A stretch of 64,000 bases of DNA from Paulownia fortunei (Eukaryota; Streptophyta; Magnoliopsida; Lamiales; Paulowniaceae). Below, in pieces: positions 10,768 to 22,400 of the stretch (position 1 is the stretch's first letter; the number at the start of each line of letters is the position of its first letter). The translations under genes and the position numbers were made by a program. The notes beneath the pieces were generated by a model that was given only the letters and a program-made list of their open reading frames with translations, did not search any database and was not told the DNA's origin. The DNA is taken from assembly GCA_019321725.1 (NCBI GenBank), contig CM033115.1:8690673-8754672 (forward strand), in the 5' to 3' direction.

Positions 10768-12294
10768 AAATTGGAACTGAATGATTTGCAGAAAATGAAT
10801 ATAGAGATTTTACAGACAGGAGTAATAGAGGCAAGGTTGGCAGCCCTGACGCTTCAGCCTACGCTAATTGATAGGATCAAACAGGGACAACGAGATGATG
10901 AATATCTCATCAATATGAGAAAATATGTTGCTGCAGGGAAGTCTACTGAATTTAAGATGACTCAGGATGATATTTTACAATTTAGAGGGTGGTTTTGTGT
11001 GCCAAATATTGATAACATTTGGGAAGACATTTTAAAAGAGGCACATTCAACCCCTTATTCAGTACATCCAGGGGCTACTAAGATGTATAGAGACTTGAAA
11101 TCGCATTATTGGTGGCTGGGTATGAAAAAGAACATCGCCCAGCATGTGGAGAAATATTTAACATGTCAGCAAATAAAGGCCGAACATCAAAGACCCGCGG
11201 GGACTTTACAACCTCTACTTATTCCAGAATGGAAATGGGAAAAGATCACCATGGATTTCGTAACTGGTTTGCCAAAGACTACTAAGAGTCATGATGTTAT
11301 TTGGGTTATCGTTGATAGATTGACCAAGTCTGCTCATTTTCTTCCCATATGTTCTACCTATTCCATGGATCGCTATGCCCAATTATACATTCAGGAGATT
11401 GTCAGACTTAATGGTGTGCCATTGTCTATTGTTTCTGATAGAGATTCAAGATTTTTGTCTATTTTTTGGAGGAGTTTACACAAAGCTTTGGGAACACAAT
11501 TATCATTTAGTACAGCATATCATCCTCAGACGGATGGGCAATCTGAACGAACAATACAGACATTGGTGGATATGCTCAGAGCCTGTGTATTAGACTTCCA
11601 AGGTCAGTGGAGTAAATTCCTACCTTTGGTGGAGTTTTCGTACAACAACAGCTATCAGACTAGCATTGGAATGGCTCCCTATGAAGCATTGTATGGCAGA
11701 AAATGTAAGTCTCCGATACACTGGGATGAAGTTGGTGAGAAGAAACTTTTGGGCCCAGATATGATTCGAGAAATGATAGAAGCTGTGTCACGGATTCGAC
11801 AAAGAATGCAAACTGCCCAAAATCGACAGAAAAGTTATGCAGATCGACGAAGAAGGGCGTTGGAGTTTGCGATAGGAGATCAGGTGTTTTTGAAAGTAGC
11901 ACCAATGAAGGGCATCATGCGGTTTGGGAAGAAAGGAAAATTGAGTCCCAGATACATTGGCCCATTCTCGGTGATTGAAAGAATTGGTGATGTTTCTTAC
12001 AGACTAGATCTGCCAACATCTATGTCCCAAATACACAATGTATTTCATGTGTCTATGCTGAGGAAATATATTGCTAATCCTTCTCACATTCTGAAGAATG
12101 AACTAGTGGAATTAAAGACAGATTTGAGCTACGAAGAAAAACCTGTACAGATTTTATTACAAGAAGTGAAGCAGCTAAGAAATAAACAGATTCCATTGGT
12201 TAAAGTGTTATGGAGAAACCAATTAGTAGAAGAGGCCACTTGGGAAAGGGAGGATGAAATGAGAACTAAGTATCCTGAACTTTTCGGTAAGTGA
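10768..12294 (+). pseudogene. pol: Tekay-1 pol: integrase with chromodomain-like C-terminus
   Basis: Integrase inserts the cDNA into the chromosome. An open frame of over 500 codons covers the H2C2 zinc region (HPGATKMYRDL), the catalytic core and the C-terminal tail. Core acids are Asp at 11254-11256 (TMDFVTG), Asp at 11437-11439 (SDRDSRF) and Glu at 11545-11547 (GQSERT), with 35 residues between the second and third, as in DD35E integrases. The first Cys of the zinc CXXC pair is Tyr (codon TAT at 11155-11157), so zinc binding is probably lost. The tail LVEEATWEREDEM is like the chromodomain-type ends of chromoviruses, which steer insertion to heterochromatin. The frame ends in TGA at 12292-12294. 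It is called a pseudogene because it depends on the broken upstream frame. Confidence 0.9.
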
Positions 12295-12317
12295 AATTTC
12301 GGGGACGAAATTTTTAT

Positions 12318-12330
12318 AAGGAGGGGAGGA
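12318..12330 (+). other. Polypurine tract of Tekay-1
   Basis: AAGGAGGGGAGGA lies directly before the 3' LTR start TGTGATACCC and would prime plus-strand DNA synthesis. Confidence 0.92.
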
Positions 12331-15209
12331 TGTGATACCCGAGCCTCTTACTACTCACATGGATAAATATGATTCATGCATTACATGTTAATTTTATATG
12401 CTATTTGCATTTCTATTGACATTGCATAATTTATTTCATTTTATACGACATTCTTGAATATTAAACTTAATTCTGAAGCTCTTGCACGATATTAGTTATT
12501 GAATTTTTTAATCTAAGTAGTTGAATTTATATTGAAATAAGAAGAAAATGAGGTGGATCAATATTCGATATAGATGGGATATATAGGTTATAATTTTGGA
12601 AGTGCTAAAAGTGTTACTAGTAACCTTATACGGTTTAATTTGATTTGATCAAGTTATTTCAAAAGTATATATTTGTAAATTAGCATATATGGGATATTGG
12701 ACATGATATAATATGAATTAAGTGTCATATTACAAGGCCCTTATGTGCATATGATTTTAGAAATGCAAACTAGATAATTCTTTAAGAATCGGATGCGAAT
12801 CGGTTTGGAGATCGAATGAACGGACATAGGAATTACCTATGGGAATGAATGGTGATTAAGATAGGTTGCAACCAAATAAAAATAGATGAGACACACAAGA
12901 TTAGGGCTGCAAGATAAGGGAGAAAATCAGATTTGCCATTTACTTGCCACCTCGTGCTTTCTTATTAAGCTTAAGCTAACATCTCAAGCTAACACCTCAA
13001 ACCCTTCACCCTTAAGCAACGACCAGACCCTCATTTCAGCCATTTTCACCTTCCAAACACACACCTTAAGGTCTCCATGTGATCCAAATTGATTCCAAGT
13101 TGAAATAAAAGCAAGAAAAGCAAAGAAGAAGTGATTACCATCAAGTTAGCCTCAAAATCTGCATAGGTAACACTTATCTACGGTTTTGCCTTTGGTTTTC
13201 AGATTATTATGAATGGTTTTATGGCTTATTAAGCTTTAAATATCTCTTATAAAAGTGTTAGGAAGTTTTTAGTTAGACTTTGGTGCACAAAGAAAGGATT
13301 TTTGATCACAAACACTTAATAGGAAATACTTGTGGCAGAAACTGTCATCTTACTGTTTTCTTGTGTTTTAGACTTCAAAAGTGTATGGTATGTTGAATAA
13401 AACCTATAAGTATTACCATTTACATGACCATATATGAGTTAAGAGTATTGGAATGAATTTTTATCAGTTGGAAATTGAAATAGAGAATGATATTGGAGAA
13501 ACACTCAAACTGCCAAAATAGCAAAATCTGTTTTGGTGTGCTGTGAAGGAAACTGAATTAAGGGAGCTAAATCGATTATTTTTGGTAATAATATGACCTG
13601 GTTGTCTCATTATATATGTTATCTAAGTATGGTGAAAATTTTGGAGTGATTGAATATACTTAAGGGTGCCAAAACCATTAATGTCATGAAGTGTGCAAAA
13701 CTGTCACGGTAGGAAATAATCTATTTCAGTATGTCGTGAAGAGAGCTGAACTTGGGAAGCTATATCCGTGATTTTTATAAATTCTATGATATGGTTACAT
13801 TTATATACATGTTATATAAGTTTGGTAAAATTTTTGGAGTGATTGGATATGTTTAGGGATGTTAAAATTATCATACAACTAAACTTGACAGCAAGAAAAT
13901 ATGAAAATGTGAATCTGCCACATTTGATCACTTAGCATGTTTCAACCTAGACATGTTGCTATTGAGTGTTAACAATTAGGTACATGCTATTAGAGTTATA
14001 ATACTTCAATTTCATGATGTTTTCATGTATTTAAGATGAGAAATCGAGGTATTTGAGGGGCTATATTGGGTTCTAGTTTGTGAAAGCTTGATTGTTAGCT
14101 TATAGCTTGGTGTTTGAGGTCTAGTATGAGATTTTGTGCTTTCAACTTGCCAAATTGGGAATGGTTCTTGATGTTGGGTAATATTACAGGCTATTTTACA
14201 TCTAAGGTTGGAGAGGAATACTAAACAAATTTAGACTAAGCCACCAACCAAGTGAAAGGTAAGTAAAGATTCATTTGCAACTACAATGCATAGACATAGT
14301 AGATGTGTGAATTATATGTAATATCATAAATCATATGTGCATAGTAGAGGGCTCTCCATTGAGCATACATACATGGGCATTGTCATTAGCACGTGCATGC
14401 ATCATATACTAGCATTGTGATAAATCTTGCATTGCACGGCATGATTCAGAGAAAGGAAAATGTTTTGTTGACCACTACTAGTGTACCGAAGCATGCATGG
14501 ATTTGCATGGTGTTATGCATGGATTTGCAGGTTCGCGTGCATGGATTTGCATGCGTATGAGTATGCATGGATTTGCATGCTTATATGATTATTGGTCGTT
14601 GGGTTATGGCGGTATACAGAGCTCTTTTCCAGTGCATGAGATAGTAGCGTTGGTCAGGGGCCCAAGAAAGAAATGATTTTTAGAGAAATATTTTGATGCA
14701 TAAAATTGCATTGTGAGCATAGCATTTTGAGTTGCATGACTTGATATTGTGGATTATTCTTTAACATGCATAATCTTTACTTGCTGAGCGTTAGCTCATA
14801 TAGTTTATGCATTGTAGGTGAGTACGATGATACTTGAAGCATCTTTGGCTGGCTGGTCGGCTGTTGGAGCTCCTGCAGGTGTTTGAGGGAGTGTGTACAT
14901 GGATGACGACCTGTTGGGCTATTTTGTTGGCTTGTTATATTTTGAGTCTGGTGTATTATGTTTTTAGATTGGTACTATATTTCTCTTTTAAAACTTTACT
15001 ATAGTTAAGTATGTAAATATTGTGGTTGTTGTGGGTGTTGTGTTTTTATATAAATACTGATCCTTTTATTTTAAACAGGGTTGTGTATGTAAGAAGTGAT
15101 TTAGCTTTTCTTAAAATGTTAAAAAAAAAATATTCCATGCATGCACACAGGTTCTATCATGTCAAATTATACAATATATATGGTTGTGTAGGAATGGGGG
15201 GGTGTTACA
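12331..15209 (+). repeat. Tekay-1 3' LTR
   Basis: This 2879-bp copy pairs with 4749-7624 and has the same termini, TGTGATACCC and TGTTACA. Differences are scattered substitutions and a few one- to three-base indels, about 1.5% by eye. It carries the same RY-like array (14491-14580) and the same splice-like sites. Confidence 0.92.
14491..14580 (+). promoter_or_regulatory. RY-like array in the 3' LTR
   Basis: It is identical in arrangement to the array at 6908-6997 of the 5' LTR. In the 3' LTR such a site could act on sequence downstream of the element; that role is inference. Confidence 0.5.
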
Positions 15210-15706
15210 TTATGCCCTAATTTCTTAATCGTTCATTCGATCTCCAAACCGATCGACATCCAATTCTTAAATGATTGTCTAGTTTTCATTTTCTAAAATC
15301 ACATGCACGTATGAACCTTGTATTATGACACTTAAATCATATTATATCATGTTCGATATCCCAAGTATGTTAATCTATAAATGTATACCTTTAAAATACC
15401 TCGATCCAATCTAATCGAATCATATAAGCTTACTAGTGACACCTTTTAACACTTCTAAAATTATAACATAAAACCTATAATTATCCACTATATTTATCAA
15501 TCTATTTTTTATCTTATCTAAATATAGAATCACTTAATTAGGTTGTAGGATCTCAACCACTAATATCAAGTGATAGCATTGGAGGTATAATGATTAAGAA
15601 TGCTATAAAAGATGCGATGTAGATGTTAATGCAAATTAGCATTTAAGTAGCATATAGTGCATGAATCATATTGGTTAAGTGAGTAGTGTGAGGCTTGGGT
15701 ATTACA
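15210..15706 (-). repeat. Tekay-2 3' LTR, first ~497 bp only
   Basis: Read on the minus strand it starts at 15706 with TGTAATACCC, directly after the Tekay-2 purine tract, and runs left to 15210, where Tekay-1 ends. The rest of this LTR is not found left of Tekay-1. Confidence 0.85.
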
Positions 15707-15739
15707 TCTTTCCCTCCTTATCAAAATTTTGTCCTCGAA

Positions 15740-17003
15740 ATTTACTTTCCGAAGGAGTTCTAGATACTTAACTTTCATATCATTTTCCTTTTCCTAAGTA
15801 GCTTCTTCTGTTGATTGATTTCTCCATAATCCTTTAACCAATAGAATTATTTTATTTCTAAGTTGTTTTACTTCTCATAAAAGAATCTCTACAGGTCTTT
15901 CTTCATAACTCAAATCTTTTTTTAGCTCTATAGGTTCATTCTTCAGAATTTGAGATGGATTAGAAATATATTTCCTCAACGTGGATACATGAAATACATT
16001 GTGCACTTGAGAAATTAATCCAGGTAGGTCGAGTTTGTAAGCAACATCCCCTGCATTGGAGATACCTTCAGAAATACCTGATCTCCTACTGCAAATTCTA
16101 ACATTCTTCTTCTTTGATCAGCATAACTTTTCTGTCGGCTCTGGGCAGTTTGCAATCGTTGATGAATTTATGCCACAGCTTCTGTCATTTGTCGAATCAT
16201 ATTTAGGCCCAAAAGCTTCTTTTCACCAACTTTATCCTAATAAACTGGAGATCTACATTTTCTACCATATAATGCTTCATAGGGGGCCATTCCAATAGTG
16301 GATTGATAGCTGTTATTATAAGAGAATTCCACTAAAGGTAAAAATTTACTCCATTGACTATGAAAATCTAATACACAAGCTCTAAGCATATCTTCTAATT
16401 TTTGTATTGTTTGCTTTGATTGTCCATCAGTCTAATGATGATATGCAGTGCTGAAAGATAATTGTGTTCCTAATGCCTTGTATAAACTCTTACAGAACAT
16501 AGACAAAACCTTGAATCTCTATCAGAAATAATAGATAATGGTACCCCATGAAGTCTGACCACTTCCTGTATATATATCTGTGCATAACAGTTTATGGAAT
16601 AAGTGGAACATATTGGAAGAAAGTGAGCATATTTAGTTAGCCTATCAATGATAACCCAAATAGCATCGCAACCTTTAATTATTTTAGGTAATCCCGACAT
16701 GAAATCCATTGTAATTCTTTCATATTTCTATTTTAGAATAAATAAAGGTTACAAGGTTCCTGCTAGTCTTTGATGTTCTACCTTTATTTGTTGACATATC
16801 AAACATTATTCTACAAATTGAGCAACATCTCTTTTCATACCTGGCCACCAGTAATGCGTTATCAAATCTCTATACATTTTAGTAGCTCATGGATGTACTG
16901 AATATGGTGTTGAATATGTCTCTGCCAAAATATATTCTCGAATATTGTCTACATTAGACACATATAACCTTTTTCAGAACCACAAGATCCCATTCTCTGA
17001 TAT
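15740..17003 (-). pseudogene. pol: Tekay-2 pol: integrase and tail, decayed
   Basis: On the minus strand the longest open part (16709 to 16470) reads MDFMSGLPK, with the first catalytic Asp, through DRLTKYAHFLPI to SIISDRDSRF, with the second Asp. The H2C2 region lies at about 16800-16910, and the zone of the catalytic Glu near 16430 is interrupted. The C-terminal tail aligns to that of Tekay-1 and ends near 15749, but the Tekay-1 stop position is not conserved. Frames change several times, so it is a relic. Confidence 0.8.
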
Positions 17004-18560
17004 CTAAAAATCAAAAAACTTTTTTGAAGCCATATCTTTCATCATTTTAGTAACATATTCATCAACTTGTTGTCCCTGTTGAATTCTATCAATCAAAGTC
17101 GGTTGGAGTGTCAAAGCTACAAATTTGGCCTCTACTGATGCGTGTTGTACAATTTCTACATCCATTTTCTGTAGTTCAATTAACTTTAGTTTCTGAGTCA
17201 AAGCTAAAACTGTAGTATTTTGTGTTGATTTCCTGCTCAATGCATCAGCCACAATATTAGCTTTACCAAGATGATAGTTGATAACACAATCATAACCTTT
17301 CACTAACTCCAACCATCTTCGTTGTCGCATATTTAACTCTTTTTGGGTGAAAAAATATTTTAAGCTCTTGTGATCAGTATATATCTCACATCGTTCACCA
17401 TATAAATAATATCTCCATATCTTAAGTGCAAACACCATTGCAGCAAGCTCTAAATCATGTGTGGGATAATTCTTCTCATACTCTTTAAGCTGTCTGGATG
17501 CATATGAAACTACTTTACCATTTTACATCAATACACATCCCAATCTATTTTTTGAAGCATTACTGTAAACCACAAAGCCTCCAGTACCTGATGGAATAGA
17601 AAGAATAGGAGGTGAAGTTAACCTCTTCTTCAATTCCTGAAAACTTTTCTCACAAGCATCCGTCCATTTAAATGTCACATATTTTCTGGTTAATTGTGTC
17701 AAAGGAGAAGCTATCTTGGAGAATCCTTCCACAAATTTACGATAATATCCAGTAAAACCCAGAAAACTTCGTACTTCTGAAGGATTAGTAGGTTGTAACC
17801 AACTATTAATATCTTCTACTTTACTTGCATCTACAAATATTCTTGCTCTGATATTATATGTCCCAGAAATACCATTCGATCAATTCAAAATTCACATTTT
17901 TTAAATTTAGCATATAGTAGTTTCTCTTTCAGAACCTCTAAAACCATTCTTAGATTTTCACTATGCCCTTCTTTTGTGTTAGAGTAAATTAGGATATCAT
18001 CAAGAAACACAATAACAAATCTACCAAAGAAAATTTTAAATACCCGATTCATCAAATCCATAAAAGTTACTGGAGCATTTGTCAACCCAAATGGCATCAT
18101 AAAAAATTCATAATGTCCATATCTCATGTTAAATGCTGTCTTGGTGACATCATCCTCTTTTATTTTCAGTTGATGGTATCTAGATCACAGATCAATTTTT
18201 GAAAATATAGATGCACCTTGGAGCTGATCAAATAAGTCTTCTATTCTAGGTAGAGGATATTTATTCTTGATTGTAACATTATTTAAATCTCAACGGTATA
18301 TATACAGTCGTATTGTACCATCCTTCTTATGCACAAATAGAACTGGTGCACTTATAGTGAAAAGCTAGGTCTGATAAAATCTTTATCTAATAATTCCTGT
18401 ATTTGATCTTCAATTCTTTCAACTCAGCTGGTGCCATTCGGTATGGAGCTTTAGATATTGGATGTGTTCCTGGATTTAGTTCAATGACAAACTTTATCTC
18501 ATAGTTTGGTGGTAATCCCGAAAGATCATTAGGAAATACTTCTGGATATTCTCAAACAAC
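17004..18560 (-). pseudogene. pol: Tekay-2 pol: RT and RNase H, decayed
   Basis: Going leftwards on the minus strand, RT shows [17 protein letters not shown] and [12 protein letters not shown] (18127-17888) with both Asp of the LDD box. RNase H follows at 17732-17523, where the first catalytic Asp is replaced by Asn in YSNASKN (codon 17559-17561), and at 17438-17004, where TDHKSLKY and ADALSRKS keep the later acids. Frameshifts and stops separate the blocks. The segment is homologous throughout to Tekay-1. Confidence 0.85.
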
Positions 18561-19142
18561 TGGAACTTCATTGAGGATAGGATGGTGTTGTTTTTCAATG
18601 CTCATAACACTCGCCAAATATTCTTCACAACCACCATCTAATAATCTTTGTGCTCTTAATACTGATATAATTGGGAATTTGAAACTTTGTACGATTCCAA
18701 TAAAGATCAACGGTTCCTCACCAGGAGGTTGAAAAGTTACTGTCTTTTCAGATAATCTTTTGTAGCCTGATATTTTGACAACTAATCCATACCCAAAATC
18801 ATATCATAGTCATTCTTGGCCAATACAATTAAATCAGCATAGAGTTCTCTATTTTCAATGGGAATAACACAATCTCTTAAAACATGGTTAGTTTGTTTTA
18901 AATCTCCAGAAGGGATTATCACATTGTAACTGACCTCAACAATATTAGGTACTTTACCCAACCTCTTCACATACTCAGTGGATATAAATAAGTATGTAGC
19001 TCCAGAATCAAACAACACAAATGCTGGGGTACTAAAGATAGAGAATTTACCTATTACTACTAATAGGTTCGCCTCAACATCTAATCTAGTAATGTAAAGA
19101 CTCTAGTTGGTACTTTTGTTTGTCCTATCAGATTTAGATTAT
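18561..19142 (-). pseudogene. pol: Tekay-2 pol: aspartic protease region, decayed
   Basis: The block 19018-18782 on the minus strand reads MLFDSGATYLFIS, with the Asp-Ser-Gly catalytic motif at 19009-19001, then DYDMILGMD, which matches the end of the protease core in Tekay-1. The following linker to RT contains a stop. Confidence 0.82.
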
Positions 19143-20175
19143 CTAGACATGCTCTGGCAATATGTCCAACCTTTCCACACACAAAGCAGGTTCTAGTCTC
19201 TGTCGGGTAGACTCTACTGTGGTGACCACCACATTTAGGACAAGCAGGTTGCGACATCGGTGCTTTGCCTTGATCAATCTTTGTATGCTTACTCTGATCC
19301 TACTGTCGTTGCCCTTGTCCATGTTGGAATTTAGATGTTTGATTCTGCATTTGAAATGGTCTCTTCTTTTTATTTCAAACCCATCGTTGCCCCTGTCCTT
19401 GCTTAAATTAGCGTCGAATCTCCTGAGCACGAGAAATTCTAAGTTCAGCTTGTTCTGCCACTAAAGCTCTCTCAGCAACTTGTGAGTATGTCACTCCTTA
19501 GATTCCTGCCATATTCACTTCTCTATATTGCTCTAGTCTCAAGCCTTCAAGAAACCTTTCAACTTTCAATGCATCAGTATTGACCATATGTGTGGCAAAT
19601 CTGGATAGCTATTCAAACTTATAATTGTATTCTCCAACTTTCATAGTTCCTTGTCGTAGCTGTATAAATTCATTCATCTTCATTGCACGAACTGGAGATG
19701 TGAAGTATTTATTTCAAAACAAATCTTTGAATATATCCCAAGTCATGACAGTGATGTCTTCGATACTTCTCATTGTATCCCACCAATGTCCAGCATTGCC
19801 TCGAAGTATAAAGGATGCACACATCACTTTCTCTTCTTCTGAAACTCTACTGTAGTGAAACATATTTTCAAGAGTTCTCAACAAATCCTCAGCAATTGTA
19901 GGATCTAGTGCATCCTCAAACACCGGTGGGTTTAGTTTTCTGAATCTTTCCCCAACTATCTCCACCTATTCTACTCGGGGTTGTGGTTGAAGCATTTCAG
20001 CCCTTAGTTGTCCACCCATATCCCTTTGCTGGATAAGTTGTTGAATTTGTTCTGATTGTCGTTCAACAAGCTATGTAAGTCGATTGATGATAACATCACG
20101 AGCATTATTCAGAATAGGTGTCTGCTCTCCTGGGGTTCTGGCTCCACTACTACTTTCACCCTTTGTTCTCACCAT
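19143..20175 (-). pseudogene. gag: Tekay-2 gag, decayed
   Basis: The start ATG is at 20175-20173 on the minus strand (MVRTKGESSSGA), matching the Tekay-1 start. Capsid blocks include RKLNPPVFEDALDPTI and GNAGHWWDTMRSIED (19965-19714). The zinc knuckle at 19188-19147 (CFVCGKVGHIARAC) is intact. In-frame stops occur where Tekay-1 has Glu- and Gln-type codons. The part from 20175 to 20068 is listed again at 34100-33993 beyond the gap. Confidence 0.82.
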
Positions 20176-20323
20176 GACTGCAATACCATTTTATTTATAA
20201 CAAATGGCCAATATAATTCATGAAATATATAATGAAATATAACATAAAATAAAACTTACTGGCATGGCTGTGCTCCACAAGTTCTAAGATAATGTACATG
20301 GACAGTCTACAGAATTAAGAATT

Positions 20324-20337
20324 GGGCTATGATACTA
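20324..20337 (-). other. Decayed primer binding site of Tekay-2
   Basis: The minus strand reads TAGTATCATAGCCC, two changes from the Tekay-1 PBS. It lies a few bases inside the LTR end at 20343. Confidence 0.8.
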
Positions 20338-20606
20338 CTCTTTATCACAACCTCCCAATAATATGTATAAATATATATATATAAACAACCTGTACAACAT
20401 AATTTGTGCACGTATGCATGTGTAGAACTTTTTTTTTTTACTCAATTCAACAAAATATTGATAAAAGTAAAGTGTTTTCATATCCTGTAACACTGTGTAT
20501 ATATAGGTAGTTATTAAACATTAACCAAGTCTATCACAACCATCACAAACCTAAACTCTTTATCATAAAGGAGTTTTAAAAGTGATATACAGGATAAAGT
20601 CACTAA

Positions 20607-20673
20607 TATAATACAATAACTGTAAAATAAAAAATACAGATATAATACAATAACTGTAAAATAAAAAATACAG
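20607..20673. repeat. Tandem repeat, two 34-bp units in the LTR
   Basis: The unit starts TATAATACAATAACTG and is repeated perfectly with period 34. The Tekay-3 LTR has a single unit at the matching place (around 60490), so the doubling is private to Tekay-2. Confidence 0.85.
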
Positions 20674-21053
20674 CCCACAAAATAGCTCAACAGGTTGTCA
20701 TCCATATACATTGATCATTGAAAGCCTGTAGGAGCTCCATTGCCAACTAGTAAACCAGAGGTCTCAAGTCTCATCATATTCACCTACAATACATAAACTA
20801 CATGAGCTAACACTCTATAAGTAAAAATCATGCATGACAAGAGTATGATATAAAATCTCATACAACTCAACTCTAAGATATGATACTATAAATATGTTAA
20901 ATTGAGTATTCATAAATCAACGAGTTTTTATTAAAAATCACTTCATTTATTGGGCCCTTGACCCACCTACTATGCATTGGATAAAGCTCTGAACAATATC
21001 AATAAGCATACTACCATAAACAAATTAACTCAGTCCAATGGCCATCTCTTGGG

Positions 21054-21210
21054 ATCACCAGAGGTCCACCCCCTGTCTTCCCCTGTGATCCTCCAGAAGT
21101 CTTCCCACTGGCGGAGTCAATAAGAGCACAGTCAAGTGGTCCACCCTCTCGTGACCACCAGAGGCACGCCTCCTATCAACTCCTGTGATCCTCCAAGAAG
21201 TAACACTCAT
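21054..21210. repeat. Two imperfect ~100-bp repeats in LTR-B
   Basis: Units beginning CACCAGAGG and containing CCTGTGATCCTCC recur about 105 bases apart. Related units occur in the Tekay-3 LTR at about 60898-61070. They are GC-rich compared with their surroundings and are missing from LTR-A. Confidence 0.65.
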
Positions 21211-21330
21211 GGTATCCCCAAAATATCATATAAGCACGCCTCGCATGCCTCTATACTAATTAACTACATAATAAAATTAGATTCATTAATATATTTGAGT
21301 TACGATGCGCACCTTACATAATAGAATTAT

Positions 21331-22400
21331 ATACTCCATTAAGTAATATCATTTTATTTGAATTTAATATTAATACTTACTTATTAAAACTATATATTAT
21401 AAATAATAGTAATAAAAATTTATGTGACATAGTTTTTTAAAATTTAATGTGTCTTCTATATAGTATTAAAGTTATATATTGCTATTTATTTATTGTAGAT
21501 TTAATTAAAGATTACTTTTTTAATAAAAATTGTGTTAGATAAAATTTGGTATCAAATTGATTGACATTTAATTATAGATGGGGCAGAGTACTATAAAATT
21601 TATAATAGAGAGGCAAAGTGAATTTAATATTTTATTTAACTCAAGGGTATTTTGATTCATCAATATAACTTTTGTTGGTTTAGAGTGGTATTTGAAGGTT
21701 TCATTAGTAGAAGAGGGTGTTTGATGCAAAATCAATAGTACGAGGAGGTAAAGTGTAAAAATTTAACTCCCTATGGCTGATATTTGAGTTCGGAAAGATA
21801 TTAGGGTTTGGAATGTTTCTGCATTGCTCATTAGCATCAGAACTCTTCCCAAAACCCCAATTTCCAAAATGGTACGTTCTCTATTTCTATGAACATAATG
21901 TTTTGTCTATGTGTTGTGTGTCTCGCATTCTAATTGATATGCGGATATGTTTTTATTGTAATAATTATGCATAAAGATAATAGTTCAATGATAATTATGA
22001 AAGTTTTTAATTTTTCCTTTTCACTTCCATAATTCGGCTTTTATTTCCCTGTTCAAAAGTTTTATGGGACTTGAAGTTAAGATCTTCATCAAGATTTCGT
22101 GGTTATGATGATTTACACTTTCAACTCAAGATTTATGGTCTTATTGGGTGCCAATTTGTGAGAATCTCTTTATGTGTGTGTGTGTGTGTGTTTTTCCTAT
22201 AATGTACCTTATGAAGATATAATGTTTAAACAGGCTGTTTATTGGTAGAGGCAGTATTGAACTCTAGGTCCTATTTGTGTTGGTTTCTGAATTTCTTTAA
22301 TATACAACTAGAGATCATGCAATACATTATCAAACATCACTTATTTTAAAAAATAAAAAATAAAAAATAGAGGTCAGGCATAAAACGAACTCTAGAAAAA
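21331..22400 (+). pseudogene. Possible 5' end of a host gene (first exon of ATG only, then intron)
   Basis: This stretch resembles none of the transposons in the window. A telo-box TTAGGGTTT at 21801-21809 is followed by a CT/AC-rich leader and an ATG at 21869-21871, which runs straight into a splice donor (GTACGT from 21872). A telo-box with an intron placed right after the start codon is common in plant cytosolic ribosomal protein genes. A possible acceptor lies at 22233 (AAACAG), but the next frame closes after four codons, and no later exon is seen before transposon sequence begins at 22990. I therefore read it as a captured or cut-off gene start, family unknown. Confidence 0.4.
22173..22191. 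repeat. (TG)n microsatellite
   Basis: About nine TG units lie inside the presumed intron of the gene-like fragment; the tract is repeated at 36098-36116. Confidence 0.9.

Larger units (their letters stand above)
4749..15209 (+). mobile_element. Tekay-1: structurally complete Ty3 (Tekay/Del-like chromovirus) retrotransposon
   Basis: The element has two LTRs (4749-7624 and 12331-15209), a tRNA-iMet primer site, gag, pol in the order protease-RT-RNase H-integrase, a chromodomain-like tail, and a purine tract directly before the 3' LTR. Long LTRs and the integrase tail fit the Tekay/Del clade. The two LTRs differ at about 40 positions by eye over 2.88 kb, so the insertion is fairly young. Gag-pol is broken by four one-base frameshifts and four in-frame stops. 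No 5-bp target duplication is present (TCACT before, TTATG after), and the flanks are LTR ends in opposite orientations, so a rearrangement after or during insertion is likely. Confidence 0.9.
15210..21330 (-). mobile_element. Tekay-2: older minus-strand Tekay/Del-like Ty3 element, both LTRs truncated
   Basis: On the minus strand the order is a partial 5' LTR (20343-21330), PBS (20324-20337), gag (20175 leftwards), protease, RT, RNase H, integrase, purine tract and a partial 3' LTR (15210-15706). Proteins are clearly homologous to Tekay-1 domain by domain but hold many stops and shifts. The 5' LTR is of a different type (LTR-B) from Tekay-1 in its central part. Confidence 0.88.
20343..21330 (-). 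repeat. Tekay-2 5' LTR (LTR-B type), truncated
   Basis: On the minus strand it ends GGTTGTGATA next to the PBS. It aligns to the LTR of Tekay-3 (60231-61894), including the CCACC-rich repeats around 21050-21200. The other end fades out near 21325, short of the expected TGTAATACCC start, so roughly the first 600 bp are missing. The right border is approximate. Confidence 0.75.

Noticed and set aside
21869..22260. A complete small gene starting at the ATG 21869
   Set aside because: Neither the unspliced frame nor the frame after the possible acceptor at 22233 stays open beyond a few codons.
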